The notes: generated by a model not told the origin, from the sequence alone. Shown: positions 8,391 to 15,873, numbered from the stretch's first letter. The stretch is 64,000 bases of DNA from Massilia litorea (GCF_015101885.1 NZ_CP062941.1:1-64000); one strand, 5' to 3'. Program-made: numbers and translations.

Positions 8391-9247
8391 AGTACGGCTT
8401 CATCGCCAAATATAGAGCCATCTGGCCAACGCGAACGATGTGTCGTCTGCTTGGTGTGTCGAGCAGTGGTTTTTACGACTGGCTCGGCCGACCAATAAGT
8501 GCGCATGAACGTGAGAATGCGCAGCTCCTCAAGGCGATCAAGCACAGCCACGAAGCCAGCGATGGCACATACGGTTCGCCGCGCGTAGTGCGAGACCTTA
8601 TCGATGCTGGCTTTGCCTGCAGTGAGAACCGCGTGGCACGGCTGATGAAAGCTGCCGGCATCAAGGCCCGCCACAAGCGTCGCCGCGCACCTGGGCAGCT
8701 CGATTCGCCAGTCCACGCCATCGCGCCGAACCTGCTGGACCGGCAATTTGAAGCGCCAGGCCCGAACCAGAAATGGGCTGCTGACTTTACTTACGTATGG
8801 ACTGGCGAAGGCTGGCTGTTTGTCGCTGTCGTCCTTGACCTGTACTCGCGGCGTGTGGTGGGCTGGTCGATGCAACCGACCATGACAGCGCAGCTGGTAA
8901 TGGATGCCCTGCTGATGGCCATCTTCCGCCGCGGCCGGCCTCGGGCAGTATTGCATCACTCGGACCAGGGCTCGCAATACACCAGCGAAGACTTCCAGCG
9001 CTTGCTCGAATCGCACGGCATCGTTTGCAGCATGAGCCGTCGCGGCAACTGCTGGGACAACGCTGCAATGGAAAGCTTCTTTTCGACGCTGAAAACCGAG
9101 CGGCTGAGCAAAAAGCACTACCGGACCAGGGATGATTTACGGGCAGACGTGTTCGACTATATCGAAAGGTTCTACAATCCACGCCGGCGTCATTCCACTC
9201 TCGGGTATATCAGCCCGGTACAGTTTGAAAACCTAAAATGCGCCTAA
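8387..9247 (+). CDS. IS3-family transposase OrfB (DDE integrase core)
   Basis: A 286-residue catalytic part with an HTH_21-like N-terminus and an rve integrase core. The acidic triad is complete: Asp133 (AADFTYVW), Asp193 (HHSDQGSQY) and Glu229 (DNAAMESFF), with the DD(35)E spacing typical of IS3. The listed start is the GTG at 8387. The functional product is more likely the OrfAB fusion made at the upstream slippery site. Confidence 0.93.
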   Translation: MKYGFIAKYRAIWPTRTMCRLLGVSSSGFYDWLGRPISAHERENAQLLKAIKHSHEASDGTYGSPRVVRDLIDAGFACSENRVARLMKAAGIKARHKRRRAPGQLDSPVHAIAPNLLDRQFEAPGPNQKWAADFTYVWTGEGWLFVAVVLDLYSRRVVGWSMQPTMTAQLVMDALLMAIFRRGRPRAVLHHSDQGSQYTSEDFQRLLESHGIVCSMSRRGNCWDNAAMESFFSTLKTERLSKKHYRTRDDLRADVFDYIERFYNPRRRHSTLGYISPVQFENLKCA

Positions 9248-9566
9248 CGGAAGTGTCCGTGACGATGGGGGAAGGCCATGCTGATTCGGAGGGTCGCAAA
9301 TACGCTCGATGGGTCGCATCCGTCAGCAGCTCACGAAGTTAGCGAATTCGAGAACAGCTACGATCCTGCTGTTCATTACTTGCTTCAGTACTCAATGGGA
9401 GGGTTATCGCTTCCTTACTTCATCTTGCTGAAGATTGCCCAAGATATCGTCGCTATTGCTCCGAAGCTACTCCGCATCGAGTCCCAAACCGTCCCCACGT
9501 AAAATCGTTCTGTTAAATGTGCAAGAAGTACACCTTGATGAACACACTAAAACAGCCGAGAAACAC

Positions 9567-9633
9567 TGTTCAACAAGGCCGTAAAAGATAGTTGTTGCAC
9601 ATATTCCAACAATCTCTTAGACTTTGTTGAACA
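9567..9633. promoter_or_regulatory. inverted-repeat region upstream of the serine recombinase (candidate res site)
   Basis: TGTTCAACAA (9567-9576) and TTGTTGAACA (9624-9633) form a perfect 10-bp inverted repeat. A smaller inner dyad (GTTGTTG...CAACAAT) lies between them. It sits directly before the recombinase gene, where resolvases usually have their crossover and operator sites. The promoter of the gene probably overlaps it. Confidence 0.55.
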
Positions 9634-9654
9634 CATCAACGAAGGAGAAGGTGA

Positions 9655-10212
9655 ATGACCGCAGGACAAATAGTTGGGTACGTGCGCGTGAGTTCGGTGG
9701 ACCAGAACCTCGCACGTCAACTGGACGGTATAAAGCTGGACAGAGTGTTTGAAGATAAGGCATCCGGCAAAGATGTGAAGCGCCCTGCTCTGGTAGCCCT
9801 ACAAGCTTTTGTTCGTGAAGGCGATACCGTTATGGTGCACTCTATTGACCGCCTTGCCCGTAACCTTGTCGATCTGCGAGCGATCGTTTCGGGCCTGAAC
9901 GATAAGGGCGTAGCCGTTACCTTCGTCAAGGAAAACTTGACCTTCAGCGCAGACACTTCCAGTCCGATGAACACACTCATGCTTTCCATGATGGGAGCAT
10001 TCGCAGAGTTTGAGCGGTCGATGATCCTGGAGCGACAGCGCGAAGGTATCGCGGCAGCGAAGGCAGCAGGCAAGCCCGCGGGCCGACCAGAACGGCTCAA
10101 GCCAGCCGATGTGGAAGCGATCAAGGCCCGCTGCGCTGCTGGCGATAGTAAGGTAGCACTAGCGGCTGAATACAACGTGTCGAGAGGTACGCTTTACGCC
10201 GCCCTGAAGTGA
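9655..10212 (+). CDS. serine recombinase (resolvase/invertase family)
   Basis: A 185-residue small serine recombinase. The catalytic domain starts GYVRVSSVDQ with the nucleophile Ser13. It continues with the conserved Arg region HSIDRLARNLVDL, the KENLTF segment, and LMLSMMGAFAEFERSMILER leading into the long E-helix. The C-terminus is an HTH (KVALAAEYNVSRGTLYAAL). Size and order match Tn3-type resolvases and invertases. Ribosome binding site GAAGGAGAAGG lies close to the ATG. No transposase partner is present, so it may resolve island multimers or be cargo. The dyad upstream is its likely target. Confidence 0.92.
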   Translation: MTAGQIVGYVRVSSVDQNLARQLDGIKLDRVFEDKASGKDVKRPALVALQAFVREGDTVMVHSIDRLARNLVDLRAIVSGLNDKGVAVTFVKENLTFSADTSSPMNTLMLSMMGAFAEFERSMILERQREGIAAAKAAGKPAGRPERLKPADVEAIKARCAAGDSKVALAAEYNVSRGTLYAALK

Positions 10213-10219
10213 TTACGAT

Positions 10220-10235
10220 AGCCGTAAATACGGCT
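10220..10235. terminator. short hairpin between convergent genes
   Basis: AGCCGTA/TACGGCT with a 2-base loop lies between the stop codons of the recombinase and the RelA/SpoT gene. There is no clear T-run on either side, so terminator function is uncertain. Confidence 0.35.
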
Positions 10236-10243
10236 TACTCCTT

Positions 10244-11257
10244 TCATCCCGTAATGACTCGTACTTCGTTCAAAAACTGCTCAGTATCCAAAAAGTAGTT
10301 CGGATATGCTCTTTTGAGTGAATTTATCGAGGACACGGATACGAGAACCACGCGCACTGACGAGCCAGCAGGAATAAGGCTTTCAGCGGTTGTATATTCA
10401 TGGTGTGCAAGTCTGGACTGTTCTTTGCGATACCCTCTTACGAACACCCTTCGACCAGCAGGTTCGAGCCGGACGAGGAAGTAGCGCGCATTCTTCTGCT
10501 GCTCAACCCTCGGCAGAATCGCCCTGTACGCCGCAAACACGTTCGCCATGTGATGACTAGCGTTAAGCTGCCGTATTTCTTCGGAGAGCTTGAGAAAGTC
10601 GTCGGACGTTCCTGGAACCGTAGGGCACCCTTCCCGCAGCGCAAAGACAGAACTCATCAGTGCGAAGAAGCGCCTCCATTCCTCGCTCCCTAGGTTCGAC
10701 TTCAGGGCCTGCCCAGTGAATGTTTCCGCTGCCTCGACAGCAGTAGCCCATTTATGTTGTAACTGTGTCCGAATCTGGATTTCAAGCTTCAGCCCGGCAT
10801 AGGGACTAGAAGCACCAGCGAACGTGTACATAAGGTGGACACCCCGGTAGCCAGTTGGTTTGGGTGTTGCAATATAGTCCTTGCTGTTCGACAGTGTATG
10901 GACTAAAGGCGAATTCACGTACGTCGCCTCCAACCGTCTGACCAATTGGACGGTCGGCATGACGGCTCTACAACCACCAATATCCTGCATTTGCGTCAGC
11001 CGCATACTACTCTTGCTCCTGAGCTTGGCCGCAATCGAATCAAGTCGCTTGATACGCTGCACCACTAGTGCTTTCGGGGCAAGCTTCTGAGCACGGTTCT
11101 TTAGCGTGGTATGGAAGGTGTTGAGAGGATGTGCATGCGAGGCGCGAAAGTTGTCGATTATTGCCAAGCAGTCAGCGGGGTTTCCAACGGCGTCGGCAAA
11201 GGCACGACCAGCAGCGTTGTATTCGGTGCGGGTGAACTGTAGGGTAGCGTACGCCAT
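10244..11257 (-). CDS. RelA/SpoT-domain protein (stand-alone alarmone-type synthetase)
   Basis: A 337-residue protein. Residues about 40-175 are a (p)ppGpp-synthetase-like domain with all main motifs: RIKRLDSIAAKLRSK (ATP loop), QDIGGCRAVM (Asp92, Arg97), KDYIATPKPTGYRGVHL and LEIQIRTQLQHKW (Glu159, Gln161, Arg163). There is no HD hydrolase domain and no TGS/ACT region, so it is neither housekeeping RelA nor SpoT. Residues about 180-337 form an extra C-terminal region of unknown fold. Such proteins include regulatory small alarmone synthetases and toxic ones (toxSAS), some of which act in phage defence (CapRel-like). Its place beside attR in an island favours a defence or toxin role, but that is inference. 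AGAGG precedes the ATG. Confidence 0.88.
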   Translation of the reverse strand: MAYATLQFTRTEYNAAGRAFADAVGNPADCLAIIDNFRASHAHPLNTFHTTLKNRAQKLAPKALVVQRIKRLDSIAAKLRSKSSMRLTQMQDIGGCRAVMPTVQLVRRLEATYVNSPLVHTLSNSKDYIATPKPTGYRGVHLMYTFAGASSPYAGLKLEIQIRTQLQHKWATAVEAAETFTGQALKSNLGSEEWRRFFALMSSVFALREGCPTVPGTSDDFLKLSEEIRQLNASHHMANVFAAYRAILPRVEQQKNARYFLVRLEPAGRRVFVRGYRKEQSRLAHHEYTTAESLIPAGSSVRVVLVSVSSINSLKRAYPNYFLDTEQFLNEVRVITG

Positions 11258-11502
11258 ACTGCCTCTTGGAAAAAAAAGATCATTTTAATCCGTAGAGATG
11301 CAGGGCGGAAAATTATGAAGAACTAGGGCCGTGTTCCTTGTGAAGTGAGCGAACGGCAGCAGTCTCTTGTCGATATTTCAATTTCCGGAAATGCTACAGT
11401 TCGGTCATCCCCATTGGCGTTAAGCGGCGTAACCGACCTCGCGGATTTTTTTATTTTTTTGACAAACCTAGAGGAAAGATCGGGTTTTGCAGTCACCGAT
11501 GA

Positions 11503-11521
11503 GTGCACACATCATGCACAC
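11503..11521 (+). repeat. paired GTGCACAC / ATGCACAC repeats near attR
   Basis: GTGCACAC, three bases (ATC), then ATGCACAC, about 37 bases inside attR. The spacing and orientation are the same as in the pair at 3992-4010. The 296 bases between the RelA/SpoT gene and here hold no gene I can support. Confidence 0.6.
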
Positions 11522-11553
11522 GAACCTCTTGAAACCCGCATGAATACTGGAAA

Positions 11554-11607
11554 TTACGTCCAGTCCATCATGGGGGCAACGCTGAGGGTGCGGGGGCGGT
11601 AGGTCAT
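11554..11607 (-). pseudogene. dusA: displaced original 5' end of dusA
   Basis: Reads MTYRPRTLSVAPMMDWT and then meets a TAA supplied by the island. The segment LSVAPMMDWT matches the start of the intact copy at 3906-3970. The original dusA promoter and start are therefore stranded here, 7.6 kb from the gene body. Precise excision through the att cores would rejoin it to dusA in frame. Confidence 0.9.
11558..11577. repeat. attR core (20 bp)
   Basis: Exact copy of the core at 3906-3925 (GTCCAGTCCATCATGGGGGC). To its right lies the displaced first part of dusA. Confidence 0.92.
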
Positions 11608-11706
11608 GCGGAACAATCCTTTGCTGGCGCCTCGCGCGATCGGGGAAGGCGCAGGCAAGCCGGGCATTTTACAGAAGAATCGCCCTCCCCCTCAAGCGGG
11701 GCCTGT

Positions 11707-12639
11707 TTATGCGTCAGCCGGCGGTGCGCTGCGGCGGATGCCGTCGGCCAGGGCGATCCGTGGCTGCCAGCCCGGCGGCGGCGCGCCTCCCGTCCAGGGA
11801 AGCAGCATCTCGCGCGGTCGGTCGGGGCGCGCACCCCAGTCGGCGGCGATCGGCAGGCCGGCCACGGCCTCGAAGGCGGCCACCAGCTCGGTCAGGCGCA
11901 GCGGCGCGCCGGACGATACCCGGTAGTGCAGCTGTCCCGGCGCGGCCGTGCGCAAGGCATCCGCCGCCGCAATATAGGCATCGACGACGTCGTCGACATA
12001 CACCAGGTCGAGCAGCTGGCGGCCGCTGGACATGGCCAGCCGTTCGCCGCTGCGCGCCGCGCGCCACAGCGCGGTCATCAGCTTGGGGCGGACGTCGCCC
12101 GGGCCGTAGGTGTCGAACAGCACCAGCGTCGCGACCCGGAATGCGTGCGCGTTGACGTAATACGCCAGGATCGCTTCGAAGGCCTGCTTGGTGGCGGCGT
12201 ACAGGTTGACCGGATCGTAGTCGCGGTCGCCGTAGTGCTGCCAGGCGGTGCCGGTATTGACCAGCTTGCGCACGCCGGCGACCCGCATCGCCTCGGCCAG
12301 CTGGGTGGCGAACAGCAGGTTCGCCTGCACCAGCGGCGCGACGTCCTGGGGCCGGTGCTCGGCGACGAAAACGGCGGCCAGGTGAAAGACGACATCCGGC
12401 GCGGCCTGCTGCACGATCCGGACCAGGTCCTCGGTAGCGCCTTCGAAACGGTGCACGGTCAGGGCCGGCGCCGGTGCCGGAAAGCTGGAACCGGCGCGCA
12501 GCAGGACATGCACCTTCCAGCCCGCGGCCAGGAGCCTGCGCGCGAGATGTGACCCGACATAGCCGCTGGCCCCGGTGACCAGGGCGCGGCGAGGTGGCGC
12601 TTCGTTCACGTTAGTGCTCTGGACGAACAGGTTCGGCAA
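11707..12639 (-). CDS. NAD-dependent epimerase/dehydratase (extended SDR)
   Basis: About 310 residues with an N-terminal Rossmann fold. The nucleotide-binding motif is TGASGYVGSHLARRL (GxxGxxG), followed by FHLAAVF and the active-site YAATK (YxxxK). LVYVDDVVDAYIAA is typical of sugar-nucleotide epimerases. It probably acts on an NDP-sugar. It lies before the flagellin cluster on the opposite strand, so a part in flagellin or surface glycosylation is possible but unsupported. The start is uncertain. TTG at 12639 gives the longest form and GTG at 12609 (VNEAPPRRALVTG) is equally plausible; neither has a good ribosome binding site. Confidence 0.82.
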   Translation of the reverse strand: MPNLFVQSTNVNEAPPRRALVTGASGYVGSHLARRLLAAGWKVHVLLRAGSSFPAPAPALTVHRFEGATEDLVRIVQQAAPDVVFHLAAVFVAEHRPQDVAPLVQANLLFATQLAEAMRVAGVRKLVNTGTAWQHYGDRDYDPVNLYAATKQAFEAILAYYVNAHAFRVATLVLFDTYGPGDVRPKLMTALWRAARSGERLAMSSGRQLLDLVYVDDVVDAYIAAADALRTAAPGQLHYRVSSGAPLRLTELVAAFEAVAGLPIAADWGARPDRPREMLLPWTGGAPPPGWQPRIALADGIRRSAPPADA

Positions 12640-12783
12640 CCAACGACATCGTCAAGACCTGCGGTAACGCCGCAAACCGGGCTGGCATGGGCTGCTGCCT
12701 GTTCCATCTGTCTTCCTCGTGACCCTCATGTGTGATAGCAAGATTATACGCTCGGGCAGCATGAGGCGCGCCGAGCGCTCCCA

Positions 12784-12810
12784 CCTAAAATATTTCCACA
12801 CGGCACTTAA
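12784..12810 (+). promoter_or_regulatory. conserved upstream block of flagellin 1 (sigma-28-like)
   Basis: CCTAAAAT-N11-GCACTTAA. It keeps the FliA-type spacing with GC..TAA-like -10 bases, but it is a poor match to consensus. The same block, continuing through GTCGTCTTGTA to GAGAGCGCG, precedes all three flagellins. Confidence 0.4.
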
Positions 12811-12897
12811 TGAACTGCTGAAAGCGGTCGTCTTGTACTTGTGAGAGCGCGAAGAGGCGCACCATTCAACCGATTCACCCAATACCAGGAGTTCACC

Positions 12898-13755
12898 ATG
12901 CTGAGCCTTCACACCAACGCCGCCGGCCTTTCCGCCCAAAACTCGATCTCGCGCACCCAGACCAGCCTGTCGACCTCGATGACCCGCCTGTCGACCGGTT
13001 ACCGCATCAACTCGGCAATGGACGACGCTGCCGGCCTGCAGATCGCCACCCGCCTGAAAGCACAGACCAGCGGCATGGCCGTTGCAATGCGTAACACCCA
13101 GAATTCGACTTCGATGCTGCAGACCGCCGAAGGCGCGCTCGACGAAGTAAGCAACATGCTGGTCCGCATGAAAGACCTGGCAACCCAGGCCGCCGACCAG
13201 TCGTCGACCCAGGCCGACAAGGACGCCATGCAGCTGGAATTCGACGCACTCGGCCTGGAACTGGGCAACGTGATGAAGAACACCACCTTCGGCGGCGCCA
13301 AGCTGCTGGTCGGCGGTACCGTTGCCAGCGCCATGAAATTCCAGATCGGCGCGAGCTCGACCGAAACGATGGCGGTCGACCTGTCGGGTGACGTGACCGC
13401 GGCCGACACCAACGTCGGCCTGGCCACCGCCAACTACGGCGGCGCCGCCACCGGCACCGAAATCGCCAGCGGCGCTGCCGCCACCGCCTCGATCGCCAAG
13501 CTCGACACCGCGCTGGCATCGGTCGGCAAGGTGCGTTCGGGCCTGGGCGCTGCCGCCAACCGCCTGGAACACGTGTACAACAACCTGGCCAACGTCAGCA
13601 CCAACAGCAAGGCCGCAACCGGCCGCATCATGGACACCGACTTCGCCACCGAATCGTCGAACATGACCGCCAAGCAGATGCTGATGCAAGCCGGCACCGC
13701 CATGCTGAAGCAGACCAACCAGATGTCGTCGATGGTCATGTCGCTCCTGCAGTAA
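12898..13755 (+). CDS. fliC: flagellin 1
   Basis: A 285-residue filament subunit exported by the flagellar type III system. The conserved D0/D1 N-terminus (MLSLHTNAAGLSAQNSISRT, MTRLSTGYRINSAMDDAAGL) and C-terminus (VYNNLANVSTNSKAATGRIM, NMTAKQMLMQAGTAMLKQTN) are present. The middle is very short, so it lacks large D2/D3 outer domains. It differs from the next two copies mainly in the central part (LEFDALGLELGNVMKNT and the stretch after VASAMKFQIG). The ATG at 12898 follows CAGGAG; an upstream in-frame GTG is not used. It is a single-gene unit with its own promoter block and terminator. Confidence 0.96.
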   Translation: MLSLHTNAAGLSAQNSISRTQTSLSTSMTRLSTGYRINSAMDDAAGLQIATRLKAQTSGMAVAMRNTQNSTSMLQTAEGALDEVSNMLVRMKDLATQAADQSSTQADKDAMQLEFDALGLELGNVMKNTTFGGAKLLVGGTVASAMKFQIGASSTETMAVDLSGDVTAADTNVGLATANYGGAATGTEIASGAAATASIAKLDTALASVGKVRSGLGAAANRLEHVYNNLANVSTNSKAATGRIMDTDFATESSNMTAKQMLMQAGTAMLKQTNQMSSMVMSLLQ

Positions 13756-13799
13756 TCGAATTGTCACTGCGGCCTTCCGGGGCCGCGGGACTACCCGAA

Positions 13800-13828
13800 G
13801 CCAACCGCCGCGCGGTTGGCTTTTTTTT
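13800..13828 (+). terminator. Rho-independent terminator of flagellin 1
   Basis: GCCAACCG-CCGCG-CGGTTGGC stem followed by eight T. It lies 45 bases after the stop codon. Confidence 0.95.
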
Positions 13829-13844
13829 GGCCTTCGAATAAACT

Positions 13845-13871
13845 TCAAAATAATTTCCGTACGGCATTTAA
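13845..13871 (+). promoter_or_regulatory. conserved upstream block of flagellin 2 (sigma-28-like)
   Basis: TCAAAATA-N11-GCATTTAA, same layout as before flagellin 1. The -35 half is closer to the FliA consensus. Confidence 0.4.
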
Positions 13872-13955
13872 TGAATCGATGCGGGCGGTCGTCTTGTATC
13901 GTTGAGAGCGCGCAGAACCTTGCTCCAAACGACCCAACCAACCAGGAATAACACC

Positions 13956-14813
13956 ATGCTGAGCCTTCACACCAACGCCGCCGGCCTTTCCGCCCAGAAC
14001 TCGATCTCGCGCACCCAGACCAGCCTGTCGACCTCGATGACCCGCCTGTCGACCGGTTACCGCATCAACTCGGCAATGGACGACGCTGCCGGCCTGCAGA
14101 TCGCCACCCGCCTGAAAGCACAGACCAGCGGCATGGCCGTTGCAATGCGTAACACCCAGAATTCGACTTCGATGCTGCAGACCGCCGAAGGCGCGCTGGA
14201 CGAAGTGAGCAACATGCTGGTCCGCATGAAGGACCTGGCAACCCAGGCCGCCGACCAGTCGTCGACCCAGGCCGACAAGGATGCCATGCAGCTGGAATAC
14301 GATGCACTGGGCACCGAACTGGGCAACGTGCTGAAGAACACCACCTTCGGCGGCGCCAAGCTGCTGATCGGCGGCACCATCGCCGGCGCCATGAAATTCC
14401 AGATCGGCGCGAGCTCGACCGAAACCATGACCGTCAACCTGGGCACCGACGTGGGCCAGATCGCCACCGACGTCGGCGCCGCGACGGCTTCGTACGCTGC
14501 GGGTGCAGCCGGTACCGAAATCTCGACCTCCGCCGGCGCCACTACCGCCATCGGCAGCCTCGACACCGCACTGGCGTCGGTCGGCAAGGTCCGTTCGGGC
14601 CTGGGCGCTGCCGCCAACCGCCTGGAACACGTGTACAACAACCTGGCCAACGTCAGCACCAACAGCAAGGCCGCAACCGGCCGCATCATGGACACCGACT
14701 TCGCCACCGAATCGTCGAACATGACCGCCAAGCAGATGCTGATGCAAGCCGGCACCGCCATGCTGAAGCAGACCAACCAGATGTCGTCGATGGTCATGTC
14801 GCTCCTGCAGTAA
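13956..14813 (+). CDS. fliC: flagellin 2
   Basis: A 285-residue flagellin. Its first 115 or so residues and last 95 or so are almost identical to flagellin 1, also at nucleotide level. The central part (LEYDALGTELGNVLKNT, then MTVNLGTDVGQIATDVG) differs. It differs from flagellin 3 at only three positions by my reading: Ala/Thr after DVG, Ser/Lys in TEI-TSAG, and Ser/Asn in IG-LDTA. Ribosome binding site AGGAA precedes the ATG at 13956. Confidence 0.96.
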   Translation: MLSLHTNAAGLSAQNSISRTQTSLSTSMTRLSTGYRINSAMDDAAGLQIATRLKAQTSGMAVAMRNTQNSTSMLQTAEGALDEVSNMLVRMKDLATQAADQSSTQADKDAMQLEYDALGTELGNVLKNTTFGGAKLLIGGTIAGAMKFQIGASSTETMTVNLGTDVGQIATDVGAATASYAAGAAGTEISTSAGATTAIGSLDTALASVGKVRSGLGAAANRLEHVYNNLANVSTNSKAATGRIMDTDFATESSNMTAKQMLMQAGTAMLKQTNQMSSMVMSLLQ

Positions 14814-14858
14814 TCGAATTTGTCACTGCGGCCTTCCGGGGCCGCGGGACTATCCGAA

Positions 14859-14887
14859 GCCAACCGCCGTACGGTTGGCTTTTTTTT
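14859..14887 (+). terminator. Rho-independent terminator of flagellin 2
   Basis: GCCAACCG-CCGTA-CGGTTGGC stem plus eight T, nearly identical to the one after flagellin 1. The whole gene-terminator unit was therefore duplicated. Confidence 0.95.
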
Positions 14888-14904
14888 GGCCCTTCGAAAC
14901 CAGC

Positions 14905-14931
14905 TGAAAATAATTTCCGCACAGCACTTAA
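14905..14931 (+). promoter_or_regulatory. conserved upstream block of flagellin 3 (sigma-28-like)
   Basis: TGAAAATA-N11-GCACTTAA with the same downstream GTCGTCTTGTATC and GAGAGCGCG stretch. Confidence 0.4.
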
Positions 14932-15015
14932 TGAAACCCGGCGCGTAGTCGTCTTGTATCTTTGAGAGCGCGGAAAACCTAGCGCCAAACGTCTAACCCA
15001 ACCAGGAATAACACC

Positions 15016-15873
15016 ATGCTGAGCCTTCACACCAACGCCGCCGGCCTTTCCGCCCAGAACTCGATCTCGCGCACCCAGACCAGCCTGTCGACCTCGATGA
15101 CCCGCCTGTCGACCGGTTACCGCATCAACTCGGCAATGGACGACGCTGCCGGCCTGCAGATCGCCACCCGCCTGAAAGCACAGACCAGCGGCATGGCCGT
15201 TGCAATGCGCAACACCCAGAATTCGACTTCGATGCTGCAGACCGCCGAAGGCGCGCTCGACGAAGTGAGCAACATGCTGGTCCGCATGAAGGACCTGGCA
15301 ACCCAGGCCGCCGACCAGTCGTCGACCCAGGCCGACAAGGATGCCATGCAGCTGGAATACGATGCACTGGGCACCGAACTGGGCAACGTGCTGAAGAACA
15401 CCACCTTCGGCGGCGCCAAGCTGCTGATCGGCGGCACCATCGCCGGCGCCATGAAATTCCAGATCGGCGCGAGCTCGACCGAAACCATGACCGTCAACCT
15501 GGGCACCGACGTGGGCCAGATCGCCACCGACGTCGGCACCGCGACGGCTTCGTACGCTGCGGGTGCAGCCGGAACCGAAATCAAGACCTCGGCTGGCGCC
15601 ACCACCGCCATCGGCAACCTCGACACCGCGCTGGCGTCGGTCGGCAAGGTCCGTTCGGGCCTGGGCGCTGCAGCCAACCGCCTGGAACACGTGTACAACA
15701 ACCTGGCCAACGTCAGCACCAACAGCAAGGCCGCAACCGGCCGCATCATGGACACCGACTTCGCCACCGAATCGTCGAACATGACCGCCAAGCAGATGCT
15801 GATGCAAGCCGGCACCGCCATGCTGAAGCAGACCAACCAGATGTCGTCGATGGTCATGTCGCTCCTGCAGTAA
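15016..15873 (+). CDS. fliC: flagellin 3
   Basis: A 285-residue flagellin, almost the same protein as flagellin 2 (three differences seen, all in the central hypervariable part). The 5' leader shares ACCAGGAATAACACC with flagellin 2. The terminator downstream is different in sequence, which marks the end of the duplicated unit. Confidence 0.96.
   Translation: MLSLHTNAAGLSAQNSISRTQTSLSTSMTRLSTGYRINSAMDDAAGLQIATRLKAQTSGMAVAMRNTQNSTSMLQTAEGALDEVSNMLVRMKDLATQAADQSSTQADKDAMQLEYDALGTELGNVLKNTTFGGAKLLIGGTIAGAMKFQIGASSTETMTVNLGTDVGQIATDVGTATASYAAGAAGTEIKTSAGATTAIGNLDTALASVGKVRSGLGAAANRLEHVYNNLANVSTNSKAATGRIMDTDFATESSNMTAKQMLMQAGTAMLKQTNQMSSMVMSLLQ

Larger units (their letters stand above)
8041..9278 (+). 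mobile_element. IS3-family insertion sequence, intact (1238 bp)
   Basis: Ends are TGGCATTCCCCCACC... and its imperfect inverted copy (left 8041-8076, right 9243-9278), sharing TTCCCCCA, CGGACACTT and TAGG blocks with terminal TG/CA. It is flanked by a 3-bp target duplication TGC (8038-8040 and 9279-9281), normal for IS3. It carries orfA and orfB overlapping in the -1 frame with an A6G slippery run. All parts needed for activity appear intact, so the insertion is probably recent. Confidence 0.93.
7506..9502 (+). pseudogene. unknown island gene split by an IS3-family insertion
   Basis: The 5' part is 7506-8040 and the 3' part 9282-9502. Removing the insertion (8041-9278) and one TGC duplicate joins them in frame. 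This gives a 251-residue protein that reads ...KIVSITREM then LIRRVANTLDG... and ends RIESQTVPT. The 5' part has a helical start (LLHLERLQRHYEASVRSYDE) and a beta-rich middle (FVFAFMPGGVITYAANGSIV). No family was recognised. As it stands, the 5' fragment would end at a stop 35 bases inside the insertion (189 residues). Confidence 0.8.
3926..11577. mobile_element. genomic island integrated in dusA (about 7.65 kb)
   Basis: It is bounded by the two 20-bp att cores. Gene content is an integrase beside attL, an overlapping HTH-like gene, an excisionase/AlpA-like gene, a YagK/YfjJ-type HUH protein, a small secreted protein, an unknown gene broken by an IS3-family element, a serine recombinase with an upstream dyad, and a RelA/SpoT-domain synthetase beside attR. 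Base composition and codon use are visibly more A/T-rich than in the neighbouring flagellar and housekeeping genes. No capsid, terminase large subunit, portal or conjugation gene is present, so the element is not an autonomous phage or ICE. It looks like a satellite, phage-inducible-type island or decayed integrative element carrying cargo. Confidence 0.88.

Noticed and set aside
9278..9502. Possible separate small gene after the IS element
   Set aside because: Its frame and codons continue the gene at 7506-8040 once the IS and one TGC are removed, and its ATG comes from the IS/target joint. It is the 3' end of a broken gene.
3926..11577. Reading the island as a complete prophage or conjugative element
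   Set aside because: No capsid, tail, portal, lysis, relaxase/T4SS or partition gene is present.
11345..11602. Open frame crossing attR
   Set aside because: It runs through the att core against dusA coding sense, and its sequence has no family character. It is explained by the junction.
12803..12819. Sigma-54 promoter reading of the flagellin upstream block (GGCAC...TGC)
   Set aside because: GG and GC elements are 13 rather than 10 bases apart, and the GC half is not conserved in copies 2 and 3.
13845..14747. Long antisense open frames over flagellins 1 and 2
   Set aside because: Same cause: high-GC genes with open antisense frames. Composition is His/Gln/Gly-rich and unlike a real protein.
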